Below are positions 7,753 to 15,181 of a stretch of 43,597 nt of DNA, in pieces (positions within the stretch are counted from its first letter, which is position 1; every line of letters begins with the position of its first letter). The stretch lies in contig CAMBEO010000014.1 in the NCBI GenBank assembly GCA_945865725.1, positions 1 to 43,597 on the forward strand. Direction: 5' to 3'. The DNA comes from Thermoflexus hugenholtzii JAD2. Lineage in GTDB: Bacteria > Chloroflexota > UBA11872 > UBA12225. The translations under genes were made by a program, and so were the position numbers. The notes under the pieces are model-generated. The model was not told the origin of the DNA and did no database searches. It saw nothing but the letters and a program-made list of their open reading frames with translations.

Positions 7753-8388
7753 ATGATCGCCGTCGCAGCCCCCGTGGTCGTCGCGAAGAACGGCCTCAAG
7801 ATGGGGCCCCACCTCGCTGACAACTTCGAGTACTCCAAGATCGAGGAGTTCTCGAAGGACATGGGCCCGGTCATGGCCGACTGGGTCGCCCGTGGCAAGA
7901 AGGCGAACATGCTCGCCGAGCTGACCGACGAGGAGGTCGCCCAGATCTTCTTCGGCGGCGAGTACTTCCACTACGAGCCAGGCGACGTGATCATCCCGTG
8001 GATGGACACGAAGGACAGCATGTTCGTCCTCCTCGCCGAGGGGCGCGTCCGGATCATCACCCCGATCATCCTGCCGCCACCGGTCGGTGACTGGCTCTCG
8101 GGCGAGAAGAGCCTGCTGGAGTTGCCCGCACCCCAGGTCGTCGGCCACTTCAACCTGCTGTCGAGTACCGTGCGGTCGGCGACCGTCGAGGCCATCGTCC
8201 CGATGGACGCGATCGAGGTCCAGAAGGCGTACCTCGACAAGCTGACGAAGGTGAACCTGCACGTCGGGGCCACGCTGTTCAAGAACATCGGCAAGGCGCT
8301 GCAGGGGCAGTTGCGCTTCACGAACAACGACGTGCAGAACCTGACGGTCGCCGTGGCACTCGCGTCGCGCGCCCTGCGCAAGGGCTAG
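7753..8388 (+). CDS. Stand-alone cyclic-nucleotide-binding-fold protein
   Basis: This 211-residue protein has one CAP/CNBD-like beta-roll: EVAQIFFGGEYFHYEPGDVII, FVLLAEGRVRIITP, QVVGHFNLLSSTVRSATVEAI, then a helical C-terminus. It has no DNA-binding helix-turn-helix, membrane helix or kinase domain, so it is neither a Crp regulator nor a complete channel subunit. The usual phosphate-binding cassette (FGE...RSA) is partly altered to GHFNLLSSTVRSA, so ligand binding is uncertain. The ATG at 7753 has a GGAGG site 4-8 bases upstream. It follows the K+ channel by 66 bases and is probably co-transcribed, suggesting a gating or sensing subunit that acts in trans (inference). Confidence 0.72.
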   Translation: MIAVAAPVVVAKNGLKMGPHLADNFEYSKIEEFSKDMGPVMADWVARGKKANMLAELTDEEVAQIFFGGEYFHYEPGDVIIPWMDTKDSMFVLLAEGRVRIITPIILPPPVGDWLSGEKSLLELPAPQVVGHFNLLSSTVRSATVEAIVPMDAIEVQKAYLDKLTKVNLHVGATLFKNIGKALQGQLRFTNNDVQNLTVAVALASRALRKG

Positions 8389-8834
8389 CCGACGCCGGTC
8401 CGGGCCGTGTTGGACCATCGGGTCACGTGCCCGGCCATGGGTCGTGCACGTGATGGGCGGCGACGGCGCGTCCGCAACGCTTGCGGGGATGATGGGCCGT
8501 ATCGACGCTTCCACCGGCGCGCCATGGGTGCGGCGCCGATGGGAGCGGGAAGCATCCACGCTCATCGCGGCGGAGTGAACCTACGCGCCGCGCCGACGTT
8601 AGTTCGAAAGTCAGCGCGACACCACGGCGGCGGAGCGGGCAAGGATGCTCGCGGACCCAGTACGCAAGCCCGGTCAGTCGGCTCGACACGGCCGAGGCGG
8701 TCGTCGTGACGGTGACGGACGGGCGCGCACCCGGTACTCGCGGCAGGCAGTCGGTGCGACACCGCGGCGGCAGCGCAGGCACGGATGCCGACGCGCCCAA
8801 GCGAGCGGCCGCCGCCCCCAAGTGGTCCGCCCCC
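8389..8834. other. 446-base non-coding gap with an imperfect direct repeat
   Basis: The gap lies between the CNBD gene and the stop of the convergent dehydratase gene. No ORF in it has convincing composition; the minus-strand ORF 8423-8917 overlaps the dehydratase end in another frame. Two related segments begin near 8612 and 8751 (GTCAGCGCGACACCACGGCG and GTCGGTGCGACACCGCGGCG) and stay similar for about 45 bases. A and B modules are absent. It may be decayed sequence. Confidence 0.5.
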
Positions 8835-10694
8835 TTACGTGCCGGTGGGTCGGCCGGGTGCCAGGCGCAGGAAGTCGAAGTCGCACCCGTCCGGAGATTG
8901 TAGCACGTGCCGCTCATACAACGAGCGGTAGCCGCGCTCGAACCGCGGCGCTGGCGCCGACCACGCCGCGCGCCGGGAAGCCATCTCCGCGTCGGTCACG
9001 TCCAGGTGCAATCGCCGCGCGTCGACATCAAGCTCGATCCAGTCACCGTCGCGCACGAGGGCAAGCGGGCCACCGATCGTGCTCTCGGGCGCGACGTGCA
9101 GGACGACCGTGCCGTACGACGTCCCGCTCATGCGCGCGTCCGAGATCCGCACCATGTCCCGCACGCCCTCCCGCAGGAGCTTGGCCGGGATGGGCATGAA
9201 GCCGACCTCGGGCATCCCGGGCGCGCCGACCGGTCCGGCGCCCTGGAGCACCAGGACCGAGTCCGCGGTCACCGGCAGGTCAGGGTGGTCGATCCGTGCG
9301 CGCAGGTCATCGATGCTGCAGAAGGTGACCGCCTGACCCCGGTGCTGGCGCAGCCGCGGCGAGGCGGCGACGTGCTTGATGACGGCGCCGTCCGGGCAGA
9401 TGTTCCCGCGCAAGATCGCGAGGCCTCCCTCGGGAGACAGCGGCTCGCCGAGGGACGCCACGACGTCCCGGCGGCGCGAGGCGCGAAAGCGGGCGAGGTT
9501 CTCCCCGACCGTGGCGCCGCTGACCGTGACTGCCTCATGGCGCAGGAGCGGTGCAAGCTCGTGCATGACCGCCGGGACGCCGCCGGCATCGAACAGCTCC
9601 TCCATATGGAAGTCGCCCGACGGCTTGAGGTTCACGAGCCACGGGGTCTCCCGCGAGATCTGGTCGAACCGGTCCAGCGGCAGGCGAAGCCCGAGGCGGC
9701 CGGCGATGGCAACAAGGTGGACGACGGCATTTGTCGACCCGCCGATCGCCATGAGGACGCGGATCGCATTCTCGAACGCCGCCTCGGTCATGACCTGGGA
9801 CGGGCGCAGGCCCGCACGCGCGAGGCGCACCGCCTGCCTCCCGCTCAGCTCGGCGAACTGCAGGCGTCGGCTGTCGGGGGCAGGGATCGCGGCGTTGCCC
9901 GGCAAGGCCATGCCGAGGGCCTCGGCCATGCTTGCCATCGTGGACGCGGTCCCCATCACCATGCACGACCCGGCCGAACGGCAGATCGCGTCCTCGATGG
10001 CCGAGTACTCCTCCGCGTCGATCGTCCCCGCTCGCAGCTCGGCGGTCGCGCGCCCGCAATCGGTGCAGGCGCCAAGGTCGCGCCCATCGTGCCGGCCGTT
10101 CAACATCGGCCCGCCGGAGATCATGATCGCGGGGACGTCGGCCGACGCCGCGCCCATCAGCGCGGCCGGTGTCGTCTTGTCGCACGCGGCAAGGAGCACC
10201 ACCGCGTCCATCGGCTGCGCCCGGATCATCTCCTCGGTGTCCATCGCCATCAGGTTCCGGAACAGCATCGAGGTCGGCTGCACGTGGACCTCCCCAAGGG
10301 AGATCGTCGGGAACTCCAAGGGCAGGCCGCCCTCCTGCCAGACGCCGCGCTTGACCGCCTCCGCAACCTGGCGGAAGTGGGCGTTGCAGTTGTTGAACTC
10401 CGACCAGGTCTGCGCGATGCCGATGACCGGCTTCGCGAGGTCATCCTGGGTGAAGCCCATCGCCTTGGTGAACGCGCGCGCGGTGAAGCCCGACGGTGTG
10501 CCCCGTTCGCCGAAGAACCGTGCGCTGCGCCCGGGTGGCGGTGCGCCACCGGCAAGGATGTCCGGGGGGGTGCCGGCGTCGGACGACCCGATAGGCGGGC
10601 TTGGATGCACGCCCTCCGCGCCGAGCGGCGCGTCACCGCGACCGGGATCGCGCGGGTCGTTTCCCGCCGGCGGCGGGCCATAGAAAATGCTCAT
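8835..10694 (-). CDS. IlvD/Edd-family dehydratase (sugar-acid or dihydroxy-acid dehydratase)
   Basis: From the ATG at 10694 (GGAGGG site 9 bases upstream) the protein is 619 residues. The Fe-S cluster cysteines of the IlvD/Edd family lie in AACDKTTPAALMG, GACTDCGRAT and GSCMVMGTASTMASM. The C-terminal half has the conserved GNICPDGAVIK and SDARMSGTSYGTVVLHVAPE blocks. Residues 1-60 are a low-complexity Gly/Pro extension not seen in typical members. Family members convert dihydroxy or aldonic acids to 2-keto acids using an Fe-S cluster. The neighbours are two SDR dehydrogenases rather than branched-chain amino-acid genes. A role in pentonate/hexonate catabolism (arabonate- or xylonate-dehydratase-like) therefore seems more likely than valine/isoleucine synthesis (inference). 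It follows the SDR gene by 35 bases on the same strand. Confidence 0.88.
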   Translation of the reverse strand: MSIFYGPPPAGNDPRDPGRGDAPLGAEGVHPSPPIGSSDAGTPPDILAGGAPPPGRSARFFGERGTPSGFTARAFTKAMGFTQDDLAKPVIGIAQTWSEFNNCNAHFRQVAEAVKRGVWQEGGLPLEFPTISLGEVHVQPTSMLFRNLMAMDTEEMIRAQPMDAVVLLAACDKTTPAALMGAASADVPAIMISGGPMLNGRHDGRDLGACTDCGRATAELRAGTIDAEEYSAIEDAICRSAGSCMVMGTASTMASMAEALGMALPGNAAIPAPDSRRLQFAELSGRQAVRLARAGLRPSQVMTEAAFENAIRVLMAIGGSTNAVVHLVAIAGRLGLRLPLDRFDQISRETPWLVNLKPSGDFHMEELFDAGGVPAVMHELAPLLRHEAVTVSGATVGENLARFRASRRRDVVASLGEPLSPEGGLAILRGNICPDGAVIKHVAASPRLRQHRGQAVTFCSIDDLRARIDHPDLPVTADSVLVLQGAGPVGAPGMPEVGFMPIPAKLLREGVRDMVRISDARMSGTSYGTVVLHVAPESTIGGPLALVRDGDWIELDVDARRLHLDVTDAEMASRRAAWSAPAPRFERGYRSLYERHVLQSPDGCDFDFLRLAPGRPTGT

Positions 10695-10729
10695 CGTCGC
10701 GATCCCTCCGCCGTTCCCGACCCGCCGCG

Positions 10730-11572
10730 TCACGCCTGCTGCCGGATCTCGACGGTCGTGGTCGGCTTCCACCGGCGCCGGAACGACGGGCGCATCACCG
10801 CCTCAGGCGACTGTATCGTCAGGCCCCCGTCGACCATGAGGGTCGCGCCGGTCACCCACTTCGCCTCGTCGGACGCGAGGTACAGGGCGGCGCTCGCGAT
10901 GTCCTCCGGGGTACCGATCTCGCCAAGCGGGTAGCAGTCGAGGTTTCCCGCCCATTCGGCCGCGTCGGCCTGGTTGCGCGGCCGGGTCACGTCGTTGAGG
11001 ACCAGGCCGGGGCAGATGGCGTTCGCGCGGATCCCGTGCGGCCCGTAGTCGAGGGCGAGGTTTCGGGTGAGGCCAAGGACGCCGGCCTTGCCCGCCGAGT
11101 ACCCGCCGAAGTGCGGGTTCGTGACGACCCCGTTCGCCGACGAGATGCTCGTGATCGACGGCCCGGCGGCGCGCCCGACGGCCATGAGGTGCGGCAGGGC
11201 ATGGCGGGCGGTCAGGTAGACCGAGGTGAGGCACCCGTCGATCGTGCGCCGCCATTCGGCCTCGTCAACCTCGTGCAGGTACTTGACCGTCGACATCGCC
11301 GCGCAGTTGACGACCGTCGTGAGCCGCCCGTAGGTCGCAATCGCGAGGTCGACGAGGGCGCGGACCTGTTCGCCATTACTGGCATCCACCCTGAGGGAGA
11401 CGGCGCGTCCGCCCTCGGCGACGATCTCCGCCGCGACGGCCGCCGCGCCCGCCTCGTTCACGTCGCTGACGACGACCGCGCACCCCTCGCGCGCGAACCG
11501 CCGGGAGATCGCATGGCCGATGCCGGCGCCGCCGCCACCGGTCACGATCGCCACCTTGCCTTCAAGTCGCAT
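10730..11572 (-). CDS. Short-chain dehydrogenase/reductase (SDR)
   Basis: This 280-residue classical SDR has the cofactor motif TGGGGAGIGHAI (about residues 11-22), the NCAA structural motif, catalytic Ser in ITSISSANG, the YxxxK pair in GGYSAGKAG, and the CPGLV and GATLMVDGG segments. About 25 residues after the usual SDR end form a basic tail (RRRWKPTTTVEIRQQA). It is the first gene of a minus-strand pair with the IlvD/Edd dehydratase, which suggests that it oxidises a sugar or sugar lactone/acid in the same pathway (inference). Its start at 11572 faces the divergent second SDR gene. Confidence 0.88.
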   Translation of the reverse strand: MRLEGKVAIVTGGGGAGIGHAISRRFAREGCAVVVSDVNEAGAAAVAAEIVAEGGRAVSLRVDASNGEQVRALVDLAIATYGRLTTVVNCAAMSTVKYLHEVDEAEWRRTIDGCLTSVYLTARHALPHLMAVGRAAGPSITSISSANGVVTNPHFGGYSAGKAGVLGLTRNLALDYGPHGIRANAICPGLVLNDVTRPRNQADAAEWAGNLDCYPLGEIGTPEDIASAALYLASDEAKWVTGATLMVDGGLTIQSPEAVMRPSFRRRWKPTTTVEIRQQA

Positions 11573-11723
11573 TTCGACCTCCCTCCAGCGACCCCAGTCG
11601 GGCCGCCACGACCGGGCAGGCTACCGCACGGCCCGGCAGGACGTCCGGCCACCAGACTTACAATCCTGCCCGGCCGCCGGGACCCCGGAGGCACGAGGCG
11701 ATACAGGACCGGGGGACGCGAGG

Positions 11724-12509
11724 ATGGCCAGACGGCTGGCGGGCAAGGTGGTCATCGTGACCGGCGGCGGTGCGGGGATCGGTCGGGGTGTCGCCGCCCG
11801 ATGCGCGGCCGAGGGCGCGGCCGTCTGCGTCGCGGATGTCGACGGCGACCAAGGCAGCGCGTCCGCACGCGCGATCGTCGATGCCGGCGGGCAAGCGATC
11901 TTCGCGCTCACGGACGTCACCGACGAGGCGTCCGTCGCCGCGTGCATCGGCGCGACCGAGGCGGCGTTCGGCCCGGTCACGGGGCTGGCAAACGTCGCAG
12001 GCATCTACCCGCGCGCCACCCTCGACGAGACGTCGGTCGCCCTCTGGGACCGGGTCATCGCCGTCAACCTCACCGGACCATTCCTCATGTGCCGGGCGGC
12101 CGTGCCATCGATGCGCCGCGCTGGCGGGGGATCGATCGTGAACGTCACGTCGACGAACGCGTACTCGGGCTTGCCCAACCTGTTCGCGTACTCGACAGCC
12201 AAGGGTGGCCTCCTGACGATGACCCGGAACCTGGCACGGGGCCTGACACCTGACCGGATCCGGGCGAACGCCCTCAACCCGGGATGGGTCATCAGCGACA
12301 ACGAGATCCGCGTGCAGGCCGGAGATGGCCATGACCTCGCCTGGATCGAGGCGGCCGGGACGCGCCAGCCGCTCGGGCGCCAACAGGTGCCGGACGACGC
12401 GGCCTGGGCGGCGGTCTTCTTGCTGTCCGACGAGTCGACGCAGGTCACGGGGACCGAGATGAACGTCGATGCCGGGCGATCGATGCCAGGGCAGGGCGGG
12501 TCGGGATAG
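11724..12509 (+). CDS. Short-chain dehydrogenase/reductase (SDR), second copy
   Basis: From the ATG at 11724 the protein is 261 residues. It has TGGGAGIGRGVA (cofactor loop), NVAG, catalytic Ser in IVNVTSTNAYSG, the YxxxK pair in FAYSTAKGG, and a C-terminal GTEMNVDAG. The ORF track begins at 11520, but the region before 11724 overlaps the divergent SDR gene and has no SDR character. A -10-like TACAAT lies at 11659-11664, giving a leader of about 55 bases. It is a homologue of the divergent SDR but clearly distinct, probably acting on another intermediate of the same sugar-acid route (inference). Confidence 0.87.
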   Translation: MARRLAGKVVIVTGGGAGIGRGVAARCAAEGAAVCVADVDGDQGSASARAIVDAGGQAIFALTDVTDEASVAACIGATEAAFGPVTGLANVAGIYPRATLDETSVALWDRVIAVNLTGPFLMCRAAVPSMRRAGGGSIVNVTSTNAYSGLPNLFAYSTAKGGLLTMTRNLARGLTPDRIRANALNPGWVISDNEIRVQAGDGHDLAWIEAAGTRQPLGRQQVPDDAAWAAVFLLSDESTQVTGTEMNVDAGRSMPGQGGSG

Positions 12510-12514
12510 CGCCC

Positions 12515-12592
12515 GGTGGTGCTTCCCTCTCCCGCCGCCGCGGGGGAGGGATCGCGTACGCGGATTAACGAGGGCTTTCAGCAGCGAGGGGT
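12515..12592. repeat. Dispersed repeat, modules A-B plus partial C
   Basis: Directly after the SDR stop there is GGTGGTGCTTCCCTCTCCCG (module A start), its G-rich second arm, then GATCGCGTACGCGGATTAAC (module B) and a short GGGCTTTCAGCAGCG remnant of C. The A arms can form a stem of about ten base pairs, so the copy may also serve as a transcript end (inference). Confidence 0.8.
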
Positions 12593-12667
12593 TTCGCGGG
12601 AGGGCCGGGCATCCGCTACCGTTGTGCGAGCGCAGGCCCTTGCCGTGGCGGGGTTTCGGACGACGAG

Positions 12668-13555
12668 ATGGACCCGCAGGCATTCCTCAACCCGCTTGGG
12701 GTAGACCCGTTCGCGCTGCTGCCCCAGAACCCCGATGCAGGCACCCTGCTCGAGGCGGCCTCGCGCTTCCCCGGCGGGCCAGTCGCGCTCGTCTTCATCC
12801 TCTTCTGGTCACCTTGGATGGCGGCGATCGGCATCCCGGCCGGCCTGCTCCTGGCCCGGCACGCAGACATCCATCCCGTGGTGACCTTCGGCTTGTACGC
12901 CATCACGGACGTGTTGGCGGCGCTCGTCACCCACCCGCTCTACGCCTTCCTGAAGCGCGTCGGGCAGCGCAACCGCATCTTGCGGGCGATCGGCCGGGTG
13001 TATCTGAGGGTCGCGATGCTCGGCGTCCGCCCCCCGCGGATCGACGATGTCCGGAACGGGCCGATCCTGCCCGCGCTCTTCCGGATCGGGGTGATCGCCT
13101 TCGGCTTCGACATCTACCACGGCGGGATGGTGATCGCCGGCCTGCCGGTCCCTCGCCTGCTTGGCTGGCTCGCCGCCATCGCCGGTGACCTCATCTGGTT
13201 CGCGACGCTCATGGCCGCCAACAGCGCCGCGGCGGCCCTGACGAGCGACGACCGGATGGTCACGATCGTGACGCTAGTCGCGATGCTGGTCATCCCGAAG
13301 GTGGCCGAACGAATCTTCCCGGCCCTGAGGGCGCCGGCCGCCCCCGCAACCACCGCGACGACCGATGGCACCGCCAGTCCCGTCACGGACGCCTCACCCG
13401 GCCTGGCGACGACGCCGTCGCTGGCGATGACGACTGGAGCGGGAATCGTTAGCGTCGGGGCGGTGCCGGTGGCACGGATCGCCGCAACCCCTGCAACGGG
13501 GGCGCCTCGGCGGAAGCGCGGACGAGGCGCCCAACCTCCGCCTCGTAGTCGTTGA
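12668..13555 (+). CDS. Integral membrane protein of unknown function
   Basis: The 295-residue protein has about five hydrophobic segments: VALVFILFWSPWMAAIGIPA, VTFGLYAITDVLAALVTHP, ALFRIGVIAFGFDIYH, LLGWLAAIAGDLIWFATLMA and MVTIVTLVAMLVIPKVAERI. A disordered Ala/Thr/Pro tail follows from about residue 225 and ends in a basic stretch. I do not recognise the family. The start at 12668 has no strong ribosome binding site. Its 3' end overlaps the convergent SHOCT gene by 107 bases, so one of the two low-complexity C-termini may be mis-assigned. Confidence 0.6.
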   Translation: MDPQAFLNPLGVDPFALLPQNPDAGTLLEAASRFPGGPVALVFILFWSPWMAAIGIPAGLLLARHADIHPVVTFGLYAITDVLAALVTHPLYAFLKRVGQRNRILRAIGRVYLRVAMLGVRPPRIDDVRNGPILPALFRIGVIAFGFDIYHGGMVIAGLPVPRLLGWLAAIAGDLIWFATLMAANSAAAALTSDDRMVTIVTLVAMLVIPKVAERIFPALRAPAAPATTATTDGTASPVTDASPGLATTPSLAMTTGAGIVSVGAVPVARIAATPATGAPRRKRGRGAQPPPRSR

Positions 13556-13976
13556 TGTCGATCGAACCGGCGGTGAACCGCTGTTTCAGGTTGGACAGCA
13601 TCGAGTCGCGGAACTGGTCCTCGGTCAGCTCCCCCGCGACGTAGCGGCGCCGCAGCCGGTCCGCGTCTGCATCCACCGGGTCGGTTCGCGCGGCACCGCT
13701 ATCGAGGGGATCACGCGCGCTGCGCCCGTCGCGCGTCGCGCGCCAGGCAAGCCACGCCGGAAGTGCGATGACGCCGGCCGTCGCTGCGATCGCGATTGCC
13801 AAGGCGGCCAGCAAGAACACCATCGCGATGACGACGACGACAAGGATGATCGGTACCGCGACGATCGCGCCAACGATCGCGGCGAGGGCACCGATGAGCT
13901 GGGGCAGAACGATGACGATGATCGCGACGGCCCCAGCGATCCGCCATGGGGTCCAGCCGCCGCGCGGACGCACCAT
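13449..13976 (-). CDS. SHOCT-domain membrane protein
   Basis: This 175-residue protein has two strongly hydrophobic segments (about residues 12-38 and 40-75). A Asp/Arg-rich linker follows, then two SHOCT-like helices: DADRLRRRYVAGELTEDQFRDSM and FTAGSIDINDYEAEVGRLV. SHOCT is a short C-terminal domain thought to mediate oligomerisation. The ATG at 13976 follows a GAGGA-type site. The gene overlaps the 3' end of the upstream membrane-protein gene in the opposite orientation. The hydrophobic and SHOCT parts support its reality; only the last 20 or so residues are low-complexity. Confidence 0.7.
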   Translation of the reverse strand: MVRPRGGWTPWRIAGAVAIIVIVLPQLIGALAAIVGAIVAVPIILVVVVIAMVFLLAALAIAIAATAGVIALPAWLAWRATRDGRSARDPLDSGAARTDPVDADADRLRRRYVAGELTEDQFRDSMLSNLKQRFTAGSIDINDYEAEVGRLVRASAEAPPLQGLRRSVPPAPPRR

Positions 13977-14105
13977 CGCTTGTCGTCCTCGTTCCTCGGC
14001 GTGTTCGCCGTCGCCTCCAGTCTAGCGCCGTGGGCGTCCTTCGCGGCGCGCACCTCGACGGGCAGGCCGTGGGGGTACCATCCTTTGCCGGGAGGGCCAG
14101 GCTCC

Positions 14106-14336
14106 ATGATGATCGTCGCCGGACGGCTCGTGATCTTTGCGTGGGCGATGCTGATCGCCTATGTCGGCTACCTGCTGGTGGCGGGCGAGATCGGCGTGAT
14201 CACGGCCTCCCTCGAGGCTGACCGCACGCTTGACGTGGCACTCCACGTCGTCTTCACGACGCTGGTTGCGTCCTTCGTCGGCATCACGGTCGGCCTGTTC
14301 CTCTTCGTTGGCGTCTTGAACGAAGGCAGCCGGTAA
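14106..14336 (+). CDS. Small two-helix membrane protein
   Basis: The 76-residue protein starts MMIVAGRLVIFAWAMLIAYV and has two membrane segments joined by an acidic linker (ASLEADRTLDV). The ATG at 14106 or 14109 has GGGAGGG about nine bases upstream, which argues for this start over the longer ORF beginning at 13980. I do not recognise the family. It is followed 38 bases later by the TauE/SafE gene on the same strand, so the two may be co-transcribed. Confidence 0.65.
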   Translation: MMIVAGRLVIFAWAMLIAYVGYLLVAGEIGVITASLEADRTLDVALHVVFTTLVASFVGITVGLFLFVGVLNEGSR

Positions 14337-14374
14337 GGCCCCGGGCCAACCGACCCGCACGCAACCGCTGATCG

Positions 14375-15181
14375 ATGGACGGGTCCTTGTTGGTCGCCGC
14401 CGCGGCGATCGCGATGGGTGGCGTGATCGGCACGTTGCAGGGTGCCCTCGGCGCGGGCGGCGCCATCCTGACCATTCCCGCGCTAGTCCATGGCCTCGGC
14501 GTGCCCCTCGACGTGGCGACGATCACCAGCCTGTTCGTGACGTGCGCGAACGCAGGGGTCGGGAGCCTCCATGCGCTTCGTGCGGGGCGGGCCCTTCCCC
14601 GCACGGGGATCGCGCTGGGCGGGATCGGCGTCGCCGGCACGTTCGTCGGCGCCTGGCTGCATCGCGGCGTTGACGAGACGGTGGTGCTCGCGCTGTTCAG
14701 CCTCGTGATGCTCGCGGCGGCGGCGCTGATGGCGAGCCAGCGAACCGGCGCGGACGACACCGGCCTGACCTCCGAGCGCGTCGACCTTCGCCGCGCCGCG
14801 CGACTCGTTGCCGTCGGTAGCGCGGTGGGCCTGCTGACCGGTTTCTTCGGGGTTGGCGGAGGCTTCCTCCTCGTCCCCGCCCTCGTCGCCGCGCTTGGCG
14901 TGCCGATGCGTTTGGCGCCGGGGACCAGCATGGTCGCGATCGCGCTCAACTCCACGTGGGGCTTGGCGGCCCATGCGCACGGCGTCGCCGCGGACGCAAC
15001 CATCGCCATCCTCTTCGGGGGCGCGGGCGTCATCGGCGTCACCATTGGCGGACGCGTGGCACGGCACGTGCCGGATGCCCGCCTCCGTCAGGCGTTCGCG
15101 GGCCTCGTCGCGGGACTCGCGGTCTTCACCTTCGCGCGCGACGTGCCGGCACTCGCGGCGCTCCTCACGCGCGCGGCGTGA
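14375..15181 (+). CDS. TauE/SafE-family membrane transporter
   Basis: The 268-residue protein has about eight membrane helices in two halves. The family signatures are GTLQGALGAGGAILTIPAL near the N-terminus and LTGFFGVGGGFLLVPAL in the second half. TauE/SafE proteins are exporters or permeases for sulfite, sulfoacetate and related anions. Nothing nearby fixes the substrate. The start has no clear ribosome binding site. The last 17 bases overlap the convergent MFS transporter gene. Confidence 0.88.
   Translation: MDGSLLVAAAAIAMGGVIGTLQGALGAGGAILTIPALVHGLGVPLDVATITSLFVTCANAGVGSLHALRAGRALPRTGIALGGIGVAGTFVGAWLHRGVDETVVLALFSLVMLAAAALMASQRTGADDTGLTSERVDLRRAARLVAVGSAVGLLTGFFGVGGGFLLVPALVAALGVPMRLAPGTSMVAIALNSTWGLAAHAHGVAADATIAILFGGAGVIGVTIGGRVARHVPDARLRQAFAGLVAGLAVFTFARDVPALAALLTRAA

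Noticed and set aside
6508-8565. 685-residue minus-strand ORF opposite the channel genes
   Set aside because: It is a shadow of the K+ channel and CNBD genes, whose motifs (TVGYGD, CNBD roll) are unmistakable. The antisense product is only Asp/Arg/His-rich.
8423-8917. 164-residue minus-strand ORF in the gap after the CNBD gene
   Set aside because: It overlaps the end of the dehydratase gene in another frame and has no start signal or recognisable domain, so the gap was left non-coding.
8907-10934. 675-residue plus-strand ORF
   Set aside because: It is antisense to the IlvD/Edd dehydratase, which has complete family motifs.
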